From Martinezella rhizogenes (GTDB lineage Bacteria > Pseudomonadota > Alphaproteobacteria > Rhizobiales > Rhizobiaceae), in contig NZ_JUHG01000015.1 of NCBI RefSeq assembly GCF_000799715.1, positions 62,001 through 126,000 on the forward strand: 64,000 bases of DNA. Direction: 5' to 3'. Under the pieces are notes generated by a model. It ran no database searches. It was not told the origin of the DNA and saw only the letters and a program-made list of their open reading frames with translations. The position numbers were made by a program, and so were the translations under genes. Of the stretch, positions 42,787-51,511 are shown in pieces. Every line of letters begins with the position of its first letter. The first letter of the stretch is position 1.

Positions 42787-44178
42787 ATGTCATACACGAC
42801 AACAAACCCTTATACCGGCGAAGTGCTGAAGACTTTTCCGAACGCCACCGACGCCGACGTCAAGCTGGCCATCGAGAGCGCCCACGCGACGTTCCTAACC
42901 TGGAAGGAAACCGCATTCGCCGAGCGCGCCAAGGTGATGCAAAGCGCAGTGCACATCCTGCGCAAAGACATCGACGCTTACGCCAAATTGCTTACGATCG
43001 AGGTGGGCAAGCTCTTTTCAGAGGCTAGAGCGGAAGTCGAACTATCGGCCAAGATCTTCGAATATTACGCCGGAAATGCTGAAAAGTTGCTCGCGCCGCA
43101 GAAATTGGCGGTGGCCGATCCCGCCGAAGGAGAAGCAATGATCGTGCATGACCCCCTGGGCGTGCTGCTTGCGATTGAGCCGTGGAATTTCCCCTATTAT
43201 CAGATCGCCCGCATCATCGCGCCGCAATTGTCGGCCGGCAACACGATGCTGCTCAAGCACGCGTCTAATGTTCCCCAGAGTGCCGCCGCCTTCGAGAAAC
43301 TGATGCATGAGGCCGGCCTGCCGAATGGGGCTTTCAAGAACCTCTATGCGACGCGCTCGCAAGTCGAGCTCATTCTCAACGATCCGCGCGTTCATGGCGT
43401 CGCACTCACCGGGTCTGAGAACGCCGGGGCGATCATTGCGGCCCAGGCGGGCAAGGCTCTGAAGAAGTCCACAATGGAACTCGGCGGCGCCGACGCCTTC
43501 GTGGTGCTGGCTGACGCCGATCTCGAAAAGACGGCGAAGTGGGCAGTCTTCGGTCGTCACTGGAACGGCGGTCAGGTCTGTGTCTCCTCCAAGCGAATGA
43601 TCATTGTGGACAAAGTCTACGATCAGTTCCTCGAGCGTTATACGGCTGGCGTGGCCGGGTTGCGCGCGGGCGATCCTTTCGACCCCGCGACCACTCTGGC
43701 TCCGTTGTCCTCGCAGGCCGCAGCCGATGAGATCAAGGACAAGATCCGGCTGGCGATCGGCCACGGTGCCAAGGCAATAGAGGTGGGTCCCAAGGTTCCA
43801 AACCAGGGCGCTTTCGTTCAGCCGACGATATTAACTGGAATCGCCGAGGACAATCCGGCCCGCTACTGGGAATTCTTTGGCCCGGTCTCGATGCTGTTCC
43901 GTGCCAAGGACGAAGATGATGCCGTGCGCATCGCCAACGATTCGCCATTCGGCCTGGGCGGTTCAGTCTTCACGTCCGACCCTAAGCATGGCGTGGAAGT
44001 GGCCAAGAAGATTTCGACCGGCATGGTGTTCGTCAACCATCCGACGATGGTCAAGGCTGACCTGCCGTTCGGTGGCATACGCCGTTCCGGTTATGGCCGA
44101 GAATTGCTGGGTCTGGGCATCAAGGAGTTCGTCAATCACAAGCTGATCGGTGTCGTCGACATCGATGCGGCATTCTGA
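42787..44178 (+). CDS. NAD-dependent succinate-semialdehyde-type dehydrogenase
   Basis: A 463-residue aldehyde dehydrogenase of the Sad/GabD2-like short type. It has EPWNFPYYQIARIIAPQLSA (about 131-150), LTGSENAG, the base Glu in MELGGADAF, and the catalytic Cys in NGGQVCVSSKR (about 260-270). It lacks the N-terminal 20-30 residues of classical GabD. ATG 42787 follows GCAAGGAAG. It is divergent from adhP; together they could take an alcohol to an acid. The true aldehyde is uncertain. Confidence 0.85.
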   Translation: MSYTTTNPYTGEVLKTFPNATDADVKLAIESAHATFLTWKETAFAERAKVMQSAVHILRKDIDAYAKLLTIEVGKLFSEARAEVELSAKIFEYYAGNAEKLLAPQKLAVADPAEGEAMIVHDPLGVLLAIEPWNFPYYQIARIIAPQLSAGNTMLLKHASNVPQSAAAFEKLMHEAGLPNGAFKNLYATRSQVELILNDPRVHGVALTGSENAGAIIAAQAGKALKKSTMELGGADAFVVLADADLEKTAKWAVFGRHWNGGQVCVSSKRMIIVDKVYDQFLERYTAGVAGLRAGDPFDPATTLAPLSSQAAADEIKDKIRLAIGHGAKAIEVGPKVPNQGAFVQPTILTGIAEDNPARYWEFFGPVSMLFRAKDEDDAVRIANDSPFGLGGSVFTSDPKHGVEVAKKISTGMVFVNHPTMVKADLPFGGIRRSGYGRELLGLGIKEFVNHKLIGVVDIDAAF

Positions 44179-44193
44179 TCTGCAGACCGCTTT

Positions 44194-44226
44194 CAGAATT
44201 GCGGTGCCATCGGTACCGCAATTCTG
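44194..44226 (+). terminator. Strong hairpin after the dehydrogenase gene
   Basis: CAGAATTGCGGTGCC pairs with GGTACCGCAATTCTG around an ATC loop: 15 pairs with one G-T. It begins 16 bases after the stop codon. No T-run follows on the plus strand. It separates the dehydrogenase from the convergent phosphoketolase gene and may act in both directions. The rest of the gap to 44552 shows no recognisable gene. Confidence 0.55.
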
Positions 44227-44552
44227 ATGAGTCCATGGAATATTCGAGTTGGATCAGGATCGGCTCGAGCTTACCGTAACGCCACCAGCCGCGCTGAACG
44301 GTTGGATCACTCGCGCTTGACAATTGCGCCAGGACAAGATCATCGACGAGGCGGTCGGGTTGGCAAGCACCCCCCAAAAGACCTGCCGACCGCTGAAATC
44401 GACCTCCGTTTCGGGTTCTCCACCGGTCTGTTGCGATGACATCAGATCCTTATCACGATCGTTGCCGCACGCAAAAAAGGGCAGGCTTTTATATCGCCCC
44501 ACACTCCTCAAGGAACCGACCACCTCAGCCGGTCCCTTGATAGTGCATCACT

Positions 44553-46967
44553 TCAGGACAAACGATCCCCATCGGCGTTATAGGGCCATTTCCAATTGCT
44601 GATTTCCGGCATGTCCTCACCGTATTGGCGAATGTAGCGACCGTGTTCTTCGAGCTTGTCGCGGAAAAGCTTGATCACATCCTGTGCCTTTTCCTTGAGA
44701 CCCGGTACGCGCTCGATTGCTTCGATGGCAAGATGGTAGCGATCGAGCTCGTTGAGAACGGTCATGTCGAAGGGGGTCGTCGTCGTTCCTTCCTCGATGA
44801 AGCCGCGGACATGGAAGTTGCGGTGGTTGGTGCGCCGGTAGGTGAGGCGGTGGATCAAGTAGGGATAGCCATGATAGGCGAAGATCACCGGCCTGTCCGG
44901 TGTGAACACGCTGTCGAAGATCTCGTCGGCGAGACCATGCGGATGTTGCTCCTTCGATTGCAGCGCCATCAGGTCGACAACGTTGACCACGCGGATCGAT
45001 AGTTCCGGAATATTCTGGCGGAGAAGATCGACAGCAGCGAGCGTCTCCATGGTAGGGACATCGCCGGCGCAGGCCATGACGACATCCGGTTCAACTGCAC
45101 TTTGTTCGTTGCAGGCCCAATTCCAAATGCCGATACCGGCTTCGCAATGCTTGACTGCTTCATCCATCGACAGCCATTGCAGCTCCGGTTGTTTGCCGGC
45201 GACAATCACGTTGATGCGGTCATAGGTCTTCAGGCAATGGTCGCCTGTCCATAGCAGCGTATTGGCATCCGGCGGCAGGTAGATGCGCACGGTGTCAGCT
45301 CTTTTGTTGGCAACAACATCGATGAACCCGGGATCCTGATGGCTGAAGCCATTATGGTCCTGTCGCCAGACATGCGAGGTCAGCAGATAGTTCAGCGAGG
45401 AAACCGGCTTGCGCCATGGCAGCTCGCGCGACACTTTCAGCCATTTGGCGTGCTGATTGAACATGGAATCGATAATATGGATGAAAGCTTCATAGCAGGA
45501 GAACAGACCATGACGCCCGGTCAGCAGATAACCTTCCAGCCATCCTTGGCATAGATGCTCGCTGAGTACTTCCATGACCCGGCCATCGCGGGCAAGACTG
45601 ACGTCATAGGGCTTTATCTCCTCCATCCACACGCGGTTCGTTACTTCGAAGACGCTGCCAAGGCGGTTGGATTCCGTCTCGTCTGGACCAAAGATGCGGA
45701 AATTGGCGCGATCAGCATTGAGGGTGAGGATGTCGCGCAGATAATGGCCAAGGATCTCGGTTGACTGCGCCATTGTTCTGCCCCGCTCCTCGACGGCAAC
45801 CGCATAGTCGCGGATATCGGGCACAACGAGTTCACGGCGTAGCAGACCGCCATTGGCATGAGGATTGGCACCCATGCGGCGTTCGCCTGCCGGTGCCAGC
45901 GCAGATAATTCCTCATTCAAACGCCCGTCGGCATCGAAAAGATCCTTCGGATCATAGCTGCGCATCCAGTCTTCCAGGATTTTTCGATGGCTGGCGTCCT
46001 CGCGACAATTGGAAACCGGCACCTGATGCGCCCGCCAGAAACCTTCGACTTTCTTGCCGTCGACTTCCTTCGGCCCCGTCCAGCCTTTCGGGCTTCTGAG
46101 CACGATCATCGGCCAGCGCGGGCAGAAATTGCCCGGTGCGCCGGTGCGGGCTTCGGCCTGGATGGCGCGGATGCGGTCGAAGACCTGCTCGAAGGTCGCA
46201 GCCATCGCCTGATGCATCTGGTGCGGGTCAGAACCTTCGACGAAGAACGGCTCGTAGCCGTAGCCGATGAAGAGATGACGCAGGTCCTCGTCGGTGTCGC
46301 GGCCAAGGATGGTCGGATTGGCGATCTTGTAGCCATTGAGATGCAGGATCGGCAGCACCGCGCCGTCGCGGGCCGGGTTGAGAAACTTGTTGGAATGCCA
46401 GCTGGCGGCAAGCGGGCCGGTTTCGGCTTCGCCGTCACCGACGACACAGGCGGCGATCAGATCGGGATTGTCGAAGACGGCGCCATAGGCATGCACCAAT
46501 GCATAGCCGAGTTCGCCGCCCTCATGGATCGATCCGGGTGTCTCGGGCGCCGCATGGCTCGGAATGCCGCCGGGAAAGGAAAATTGGCGGAATAGTTTGC
46601 GCATGCCATCCGTGTCCGCGGCGATATCCGGATAAATCTCGCTATAGGTGCCTTCGAGATAGGTGTTGGCGACCATGCCCGGGCCGCCGTGGCCAGGGCC
46701 GCAAATATAGATGATATCGAGATCGCGATTGCGGATGATCCGGTTGAGATGGGCATAGATGAAGTTGAGTCCTGGGGTCGTGCCCCAATGGCCGAGAAGG
46801 CGCGGCTTGATATGCTCGACCTTCAATGGTTCGCGCAGTAGCGGATTGTCGAGCAGGTAGATCTGGCCGACCGATAAGTAATTGGCGGCGCGCCAATAGC
46901 GGTTGATGAGATCGAGCTCGGCGCCGTCGAGCGGATGTGTAAACGTGGCGGCTGGCGGCTTTTCCAT
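44553..46967 (-). CDS. xfp: Phosphoketolase
   Basis: The 804-residue thiamine-diphosphate enzyme splits xylulose 5-phosphate (and often fructose 6-phosphate) with phosphate to acetyl phosphate plus a shorter sugar phosphate. The ThDP motif begins GDGEAETGPLAASWHSNKF (about 158-176), the N-terminal GHWGTTPGLNFIYAHLNR and CGPGHGGPG are family landmarks, and the length is standard. TTGGAG precedes ATG 46967. Acetate kinase lies immediately upstream on the same strand, so acetyl phosphate can be converted to acetate with ATP gain. A FixK-like box sits in the 70-base gap between the two. Confidence 0.95.
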   Translation of the reverse strand: MEKPPAATFTHPLDGAELDLINRYWRAANYLSVGQIYLLDNPLLREPLKVEHIKPRLLGHWGTTPGLNFIYAHLNRIIRNRDLDIIYICGPGHGGPGMVANTYLEGTYSEIYPDIAADTDGMRKLFRQFSFPGGIPSHAAPETPGSIHEGGELGYALVHAYGAVFDNPDLIAACVVGDGEAETGPLAASWHSNKFLNPARDGAVLPILHLNGYKIANPTILGRDTDEDLRHLFIGYGYEPFFVEGSDPHQMHQAMAATFEQVFDRIRAIQAEARTGAPGNFCPRWPMIVLRSPKGWTGPKEVDGKKVEGFWRAHQVPVSNCREDASHRKILEDWMRSYDPKDLFDADGRLNEELSALAPAGERRMGANPHANGGLLRRELVVPDIRDYAVAVEERGRTMAQSTEILGHYLRDILTLNADRANFRIFGPDETESNRLGSVFEVTNRVWMEEIKPYDVSLARDGRVMEVLSEHLCQGWLEGYLLTGRHGLFSCYEAFIHIIDSMFNQHAKWLKVSRELPWRKPVSSLNYLLTSHVWRQDHNGFSHQDPGFIDVVANKRADTVRIYLPPDANTLLWTGDHCLKTYDRINVIVAGKQPELQWLSMDEAVKHCEAGIGIWNWACNEQSAVEPDVVMACAGDVPTMETLAAVDLLRQNIPELSIRVVNVVDLMALQSKEQHPHGLADEIFDSVFTPDRPVIFAYHGYPYLIHRLTYRRTNHRNFHVRGFIEEGTTTTPFDMTVLNELDRYHLAIEAIERVPGLKEKAQDVIKLFRDKLEEHGRYIRQYGEDMPEISNWKWPYNADGDRLS

Positions 46968-47027
46968 GGGGTTGCTCCAATTCGATATGGTTGTGCGTCA
47001 GATTACTGCGAACGACACGATGGGCTG

Positions 47028-47041
47028 TTGATCTGGATCAC
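47028..47041. promoter_or_regulatory. FixK/FNR box, phosphoketolase promoter
   Basis: TTGATCTGGATCAC, one mismatch from TTGAT-N4-ATCAA, partly over the acetate kinase stop codon. On the minus strand a good -10 TAATCT (47000-47005) follows 22 bases later, and the phosphoketolase ATG is 61 bases beyond the box. This is class II FNR-like spacing. Confidence 0.6.
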
Positions 47042-48222
47042 TCGGCCGCCAGAATTGAGAGGGCTTCATTGGCAATGATCTGCTCCTCGTCCGTTGCGAT
47101 GATGAACGCCGCGACAGAACTGGCCGATGTGCTGACGATGGTTGCGTTGGCTGCATTTGCCTTGCTGTCGAGGGCAAGGCCCAGCCACAGCAGGCGGTCG
47201 CAGATCGCGGCGCGGATTTCCGGCTGATGCTCGCCGATCCCGGCGGTGAAGACGATGCCGTCCAGGCCACCCAGCGTCGCCGTCATGCGGCCGATTTCGC
47301 CGGCAATGCGCAAGGTAAAGAGATCGATAGCTTCCCGCGCCTCAGGACGCTCGTCCTTCAGCAGATCGCGCGTGTCGCCGCTGATACCCGAGACACCGAG
47401 CAGGCCGGAGCGATGATAGAGCATGTCCTCGAGGTTTCGCACGGTCCGGCCCTTCGGCCCCAGAAGATGCAACACCACGCCGGGATCGAGGGTGCCGCAG
47501 CGCGTTGCCATCGGAATGCCGTCGAGCGTTGAAAACCCCATGCTGCAGTCACGGCTTTCATAGCCGTCGAGGGCGCAGAGGCTGGCGCCGCTGCCAAGAT
47601 GCGCGACAATCACTTTACCTGCCGCAATCTTCGGCGCGCGTAGCCCCAGTTCGGCGGCGATGAAAGCATAGGAAAGACCATGAAAGCCGTAGCGCTTGAT
47701 CCCCTGTTCGTGCAAGGCGCGGGGCAGGGCAAATCGGCGAACGAGGTCACTTTGGGTTGCGTGGAAGGCGGTGTCGAAGGAGGCCGTCTGTGCAAGCGCC
47801 GGCCGCAGATGTTGCACGGCACGAATCAAGCGGAGCGCCTGAGGCTGATGCAAAGGCGCGAGCGTGGTCAGTTGGTCTATATCGCCGATGCTAGTCCCGT
47901 CGAGACGAACTGGGCCGGTGAACCGATCGCCGCCATGAACGACGCGATGGCCGACGGCACGCACTGCATCCATGTCGAAATGCCTGCCGAGTGCTTCGAA
48001 TGTTTCGGCGATGACATTGCGCAGATCTTCTCCACCTTCGGCGTGTAGGGAGGTGTCGAAGACTGCTGGTCCTTCTGTCAGGTGAAGCGACAATGGGCGC
48101 CTGCTGAAGTCGACCAAGCCCTTGCCGATGCGACGCGCACCGTTCATATCACACTGGAATAAACCGATCTTGAGCGTTGACGAGCCTGCATTGAATGTGA
48201 GCAGCAACTTGGCATCCGTCAT
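47038..48222 (-). CDS. ackA: Acetate kinase
   Basis: The 394-residue kinase transfers phosphate between acetyl phosphate and ADP. ASKHA-fold motifs are visible: FNAGSSTLKIGLF (about 10-22), GHRVVHGG (about 91-98), YGFHGLSY (about 178-185), HLGSGASLCALDGYESRDCS and FTAGIGEHQPEIR. The length is normal. It is upstream of phosphoketolase on the same strand, so a run-through message would make both enzymes. A FixK box 143 bp upstream probably drives it. Confidence 0.94.
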   Translation of the reverse strand: MTDAKLLLTFNAGSSTLKIGLFQCDMNGARRIGKGLVDFSRRPLSLHLTEGPAVFDTSLHAEGGEDLRNVIAETFEALGRHFDMDAVRAVGHRVVHGGDRFTGPVRLDGTSIGDIDQLTTLAPLHQPQALRLIRAVQHLRPALAQTASFDTAFHATQSDLVRRFALPRALHEQGIKRYGFHGLSYAFIAAELGLRAPKIAAGKVIVAHLGSGASLCALDGYESRDCSMGFSTLDGIPMATRCGTLDPGVVLHLLGPKGRTVRNLEDMLYHRSGLLGVSGISGDTRDLLKDERPEAREAIDLFTLRIAGEIGRMTATLGGLDGIVFTAGIGEHQPEIRAAICDRLLWLGLALDSKANAANATIVSTSASSVAAFIIATDEEQIIANEALSILAAE

Positions 48223-48364
48223 GATGGTTCCTTCGGTTTGGAAATCAGCTTCCCAACGATGAGCCGAGACAGTCGGCTGCGATGGAATGTTGCGCCGAGC
48301 TTCCGCCCAACCCGCAGAGCTTGAACACTGCCATCGCTTCTAAGGCGGGCCTCCGCCTTTCGCA

Positions 48365-48378
48365 TTGACCCATATCAA
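48365..48378. promoter_or_regulatory. FixK/FNR box, ackA promoter
   Basis: TTGACCCATATCAA, a full match to TTGAY-N4-RTCAA. On the minus strand TTAGAA follows 21 bases later as a weak -10, and ackA begins 143 bp from the box. Confidence 0.7.
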
Positions 48379-48416
48379 GCTGTGTAACGCTGGCGATCGA
48401 TCTTCGATCCGTCGTC

Positions 48417-48430
48417 TTGACCAAGATCAA
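48417..48430. promoter_or_regulatory. FixK/FNR box, universal stress protein promoter
   Basis: TTGACCAAGATCAA followed by G, a full match to the rhizobial FixK pattern TTGAY-N3-GATCAAG. TAAACT (48452-48457), 21 bases downstream, is a good -10, and the start codon lies 64 bases beyond the box. Confidence 0.78.
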
Positions 48431-48494
48431 GGTGCAGCACGCCGTGGTGCCTAAACTCACACCAATCGAACAAGTTCAAACAAGAGGTGTGACC

Positions 48495-49328
48495 ATGCAA
48501 GCCAAGACCATTTTGAGTATCATCGGCGTCAATCAAAACGATGACGATCTGCACTCTGCAATCGAATTGTGCCGGGCGTCGAAAGCCCACCTGTCGGTGC
48601 TGGTGACAGCACTTGCTGCTCCACCAATCGGTGGATATGGCGAAGTGACCTCCACAGCCTGGCTCGAGGAACGTGAGCGCCAGACCGGAGCCCTTCGCCG
48701 AAAGGTCGCGGCCACCAAAACCATATTGCAGGCGGACGATATTTCGTTCGAGGTGGGCAGGCTCTTTACGGAATACGGATGGGCGGAGAATGAAATCGGA
48801 CAACTGGCGCGCTATGTAGACCTGACACTGATCGGCGGTGGCTTTCTTACCCAGGACGATATGCGGCAGGAAATTTTGAACGGAGCCCTGTTTCAGTCGC
48901 CGGCGCCGATCCTGCTCGTGCCCAAAGGATATCCAGCCTCTCTTCGCCCAAAAACAGTGCTGATCGGCTGGGACTCCCGCAACGAAGCAAGTCTGACTGT
49001 TCGTGCTGCGATGGAGCAACTGACTGCGGCCGATAACGTGTGTGTTGCCATGGTCGATCCATCCGCCACGATCGGCAGCAACGGCGAAGAGCCCGGAGCC
49101 GATGTTGCAACCTTCCTCGCACGACATGGAATCCGGGTCTCAGTCGATGTTCTGCCCAGCGGCGGCCGCGCTGTCGCAGACGTGCTGCGTCAGCATGCGA
49201 TCGATATCGGTGCCGAGCTGATTGTCATGGGTGCTTACGGGCATTCGCGGATGCGTGAGTGGCTCTTCGGAGGGACGACGCGCTCGATGCTCGAGCAGAC
49301 GCCTGTTCCTCTGATGATGACACGCTGA
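48495..49328 (+). CDS. Universal stress protein, tandem UspA type
   Basis: The 277-residue protein contains two Usp folds. The second (about 150-277) has the ATP-binding pattern GAYGHSRMREWLFGGTTRSML near its end (about 249-269), and the first is more diverged. Such proteins are typical members of anaerobic regulons. ATG 48495 with AAGAGG upstream is chosen; the open frame extends 26 codons further but would run into the FixK box. A hypothetical gene follows after 67 bases and may be in the same transcript. Confidence 0.85.
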   Translation: MQAKTILSIIGVNQNDDDLHSAIELCRASKAHLSVLVTALAAPPIGGYGEVTSTAWLEERERQTGALRRKVAATKTILQADDISFEVGRLFTEYGWAENEIGQLARYVDLTLIGGGFLTQDDMRQEILNGALFQSPAPILLVPKGYPASLRPKTVLIGWDSRNEASLTVRAAMEQLTAADNVCVAMVDPSATIGSNGEEPGADVATFLARHGIRVSVDVLPSGGRAVADVLRQHAIDIGAELIVMGAYGHSRMREWLFGGTTRSMLEQTPVPLMMTR

Positions 49329-49395
49329 CACGAATTGGCACATCGCCCCGCCGGCAGGCGTGGCCGATTGTTTTTATTCTTGGAGAGGAAGAAGC

Positions 49396-49836
49396 ATGGC
49401 TGGCACTTATGTTATTGCCGCGCTGCGGCCGGATCAGATCGTGCAAGCCTATCCTCTTGTCCAGGCAGTAGTTCCAAACCTTGGTATGGTGGCATGGCGC
49501 CGGATGGCATCCGACGCCAATCACCACGACGAAATCCTCGCCGCGGTCAACCCTCGAGGTTACATACAGGGTCTAAGCATCTACGGGCTCTGCGATCATC
49601 CCGCCGTTGGGCGACTGCTTGACGTCACCTTTCTGATTGTCGCTAGTGCGGCTGATGAACGTGGCATTGCGCAAACCCTGTTTGCGAGCATTCGATCGCG
49701 GGCGAGGGAGCTCAAGTGCAACCAAATTAGATTCTGGAATCAAAATCCCGGCAATTGGGAGCAGATGCACAACGAGGAGCGAGTCTATCGATTGGATCAT
49801 GGGCTTATGATGTTCTGCAACGAAAGGGACCCATGA
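49396..49836 (+). CDS. Hypothetical protein, possibly GNAT-like
   Basis: The 146-residue protein starts at ATG 49396 after AGAGGAAGAAG. The segment AQTLFASIRSRARELKCNQI (about 97-116) with a following FWNQNP resembles the acetyl-CoA-binding helix and last strands of GNAT acetyltransferases, but the P-loop-like R/QxxGxG/A signature is not clear. It lies between the stress-protein gene and the convergent fxkR gene (25-base gap), so it is probably part of the low-oxygen unit. Function unproven. Confidence 0.6.
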   Translation: MAGTYVIAALRPDQIVQAYPLVQAVVPNLGMVAWRRMASDANHHDEILAAVNPRGYIQGLSIYGLCDHPAVGRLLDVTFLIVASAADERGIAQTLFASIRSRARELKCNQIRFWNQNPGNWEQMHNEERVYRLDHGLMMFCNERDP

Positions 49837-49861
49837 GGATTCGTTCGCAGCAAACCGGCCA

Positions 49862-50587
49862 TTATCTTCTTGCGGTGAACACGTAGCCCACACCGCGTAT
49901 CGATTTGATCAACTGTGGATGCGTGGGGTCCGCCTCAATCTTCTTGCGCAGTCGTGCAATCTGGGCATCGATCGTTCGATCATAGACTTCCAGATTCCGG
50001 CCGCGCGTCAGTTCCATTAGGAACTCGCGGCTGAGGACCCGTCCGGCGTGGCGTGCAAACACAACCAGCATGTCGAATTCGCCGGTGGTCAATTCGATTT
50101 CGTTGTTGTCCGCTGACAGAAGCTGCCGTTTGCCGATATCGAGCTGCCAGCCCTCGAAACGAATGACATCACTTGGCTCGTTTTCCCGACCTTTCGGTGT
50201 CGACTGACGGCGGCGAAGAATGGACTTCAGGCGAGCATGCACTTCCCGGAGATGAAAGGGCTTGGCGATATAGTCGTCGGCGCCGACCTCAATCCCAACG
50301 ATTCTGTCGACCACATCGTCGCGACCAGTCAGCATTATGATCGGAATGTCCGACTGTCCGCGGATTTCGCGGGCAAGATCCAATCCGTCCTCGCCGCCGG
50401 GCAGGACCCAGTCCAACAAAACGATATCAAAGCTCACTTGCTGCAAAGACGCTCGCATCTCGGGCCCGTTCGATGCCGTACGTACGACATATCCTTCGTC
50501 CTCGAAGTAGCGTGTCAGCATCTGCCGGATTCTGGGATCGTCGTCCACGACCAAAAGATGTTCACGCCGCTGCTGATCCGAGGTCAT
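49862..50587 (-). CDS. fxkR: FxkR-like OmpR-family response regulator
   Basis: A 241-residue two-domain regulator: a receiver domain (about 9-122; phospho-acceptor Asp59 in VLLDWVLPG, acidic pocket VVDDD, Lys in YIAKPF) and an OmpR-type winged helix (about 145-238, ending LIKSIRGVGYVF). No kinase is encoded with it on its strand, but it diverges from fixK and hybrid fixL. This is the arrangement described for FxkR in Rhizobium etli, where it links hybrid FixL to fixK. The ATG at 50587 (MTSDQQ) is used, since longer starts reach into the fixK promoter. The symbol rests on context. Confidence 0.75.
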   Translation of the reverse strand: MTSDQQRREHLLVVDDDPRIRQMLTRYFEDEGYVVRTASNGPEMRASLQQVSFDIVLLDWVLPGGEDGLDLAREIRGQSDIPIIMLTGRDDVVDRIVGIEVGADDYIAKPFHLREVHARLKSILRRRQSTPKGRENEPSDVIRFEGWQLDIGKRQLLSADNNEIELTTGEFDMLVVFARHAGRVLSREFLMELTRGRNLEVYDRTIDAQIARLRKKIEADPTHPQLIKSIRGVGYVFTARR

Positions 50588-50622
50588 TGCAAATGGTTCC
50601 AGTAAAGACGGGCTTCGACCCT

Positions 50623-50638
50623 GTGACAATCCGTTACA
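50623..50638 (+). promoter_or_regulatory. Candidate K-box (FxkR site) upstream of fixK
   Basis: GTGACA-ATCC-GTTACA is a direct repeat with a 4-base spacer. As I recall it, the FxkR target in R. etli is GTTACA-N4-GTTACA, so this copy has one mismatch. It lies 93 bases before the fixK ATG and 35 bases from the fxkR start. Confidence 0.6.
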
Positions 50639-50731
50639 AAATTGCACGATCTCTAACACGTGTGGCATTCGGCTGTCACTCGGAAGCCATCAATCTATCT
50701 GGCATCGGAACAACATTTGAGAGGCATTGTC

Positions 50732-51490
50732 ATGTTGTCAGTGAATAGCATTGAACAGGCTCAGACTTTTAATGACGTTGTTATTGCGTTCGAAGCGGAA
50801 CCGATCTGTCTTCAGTCATTGTTCTCGAAGCAACCATTGGAACAATTGGATGCCGGAAGAACGTTGTTCTTCGAAGGCGACCAGGCAAAACATCTCTTTG
50901 AGCTGGTGGAAGGGGTTCTACGCATTTTCAAGATCATGGCGGACGGTAGACGCGTCATCACAGGCTTTCTCTATCCTGGCGATCTTGTCGGCGTGTCGCT
51001 CAGAAATCACTATCTCTATAGTGCCGAAGCCGTAACCCCTGTCAGATTGCGCCGTTTCTCCCGGAGAGCCTTCGAGGATAAGGTTGGCAGTTCGCCGGAA
51101 CTGAGGCCGCAGCTTCTTGCCTGCCTCTGCGATGAAATGGCGGCAGCCCAGGACCAAATGGTGTTGCTGTCCTGCAAGAATGCCGAGGAGCGGCTTTGCA
51201 GCTTCTTGCTGCAGCAGCTTCGGCGCAAGCGTGAGCAAGACCGCTCAACCAGCGTTGTGGACCTGCCGATGACTCGCCTTGACATCGCCGACTATCTCGG
51301 GTTGACCATCGAAACCATCTCCAGAACGATGACGAAACTGGCGAATAAAGGTGTCATCGGCGCGGTTGGCCGTCACTCGATCCGCATTGCAAAGCCAGGA
51401 GTGCTTGTGCATCTTGCAGGAGATGGTGAGGAATGCCACGACGGCAATTTGTCTGTCGTTGTTTTTGACGGTACGCGCCGTCGCCACTAA
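50732..51490 (+). CDS. fixK: FixK-like Crp/Fnr-family regulator
   Basis: A 252-residue Crp/Fnr protein: cyclic-nucleotide-type beta-roll (about 20-135), dimer helix (about 136-165) and winged helix with recognition sequence TIETISR (192-198). The Glu and Ser-Arg there are the residues that read TTGA half-sites in Fnr and FixK. It lacks the N-terminal cysteine cluster of Fnr, so it should not itself bind an Fe-S cluster; oxygen control would come from upstream regulators. A roughly 25-residue C-terminal tail is unusual. Six matching TTGAY-N4-RTCAA-type boxes lie elsewhere in the window. It is followed after 21 bases by hybrid fixL. Confidence 0.82.
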   Translation: MLSVNSIEQAQTFNDVVIAFEAEPICLQSLFSKQPLEQLDAGRTLFFEGDQAKHLFELVEGVLRIFKIMADGRRVITGFLYPGDLVGVSLRNHYLYSAEAVTPVRLRRFSRRAFEDKVGSSPELRPQLLACLCDEMAAAQDQMVLLSCKNAEERLCSFLLQQLRRKREQDRSTSVVDLPMTRLDIADYLGLTIETISRTMTKLANKGVIGAVGRHSIRIAKPGVLVHLAGDGEECHDGNLSVVVFDGTRRRH

Positions 51491-51511
51491 CCGAATACAA
51501 ATGGAAGTAAC

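Noticed and set aside
50732..51490. Calling the Crp/Fnr protein an Fe-S containing Fnr
   Set aside because: The N-terminal cysteine cluster of Fnr is missing. The recognition helix and context fit FixK better.
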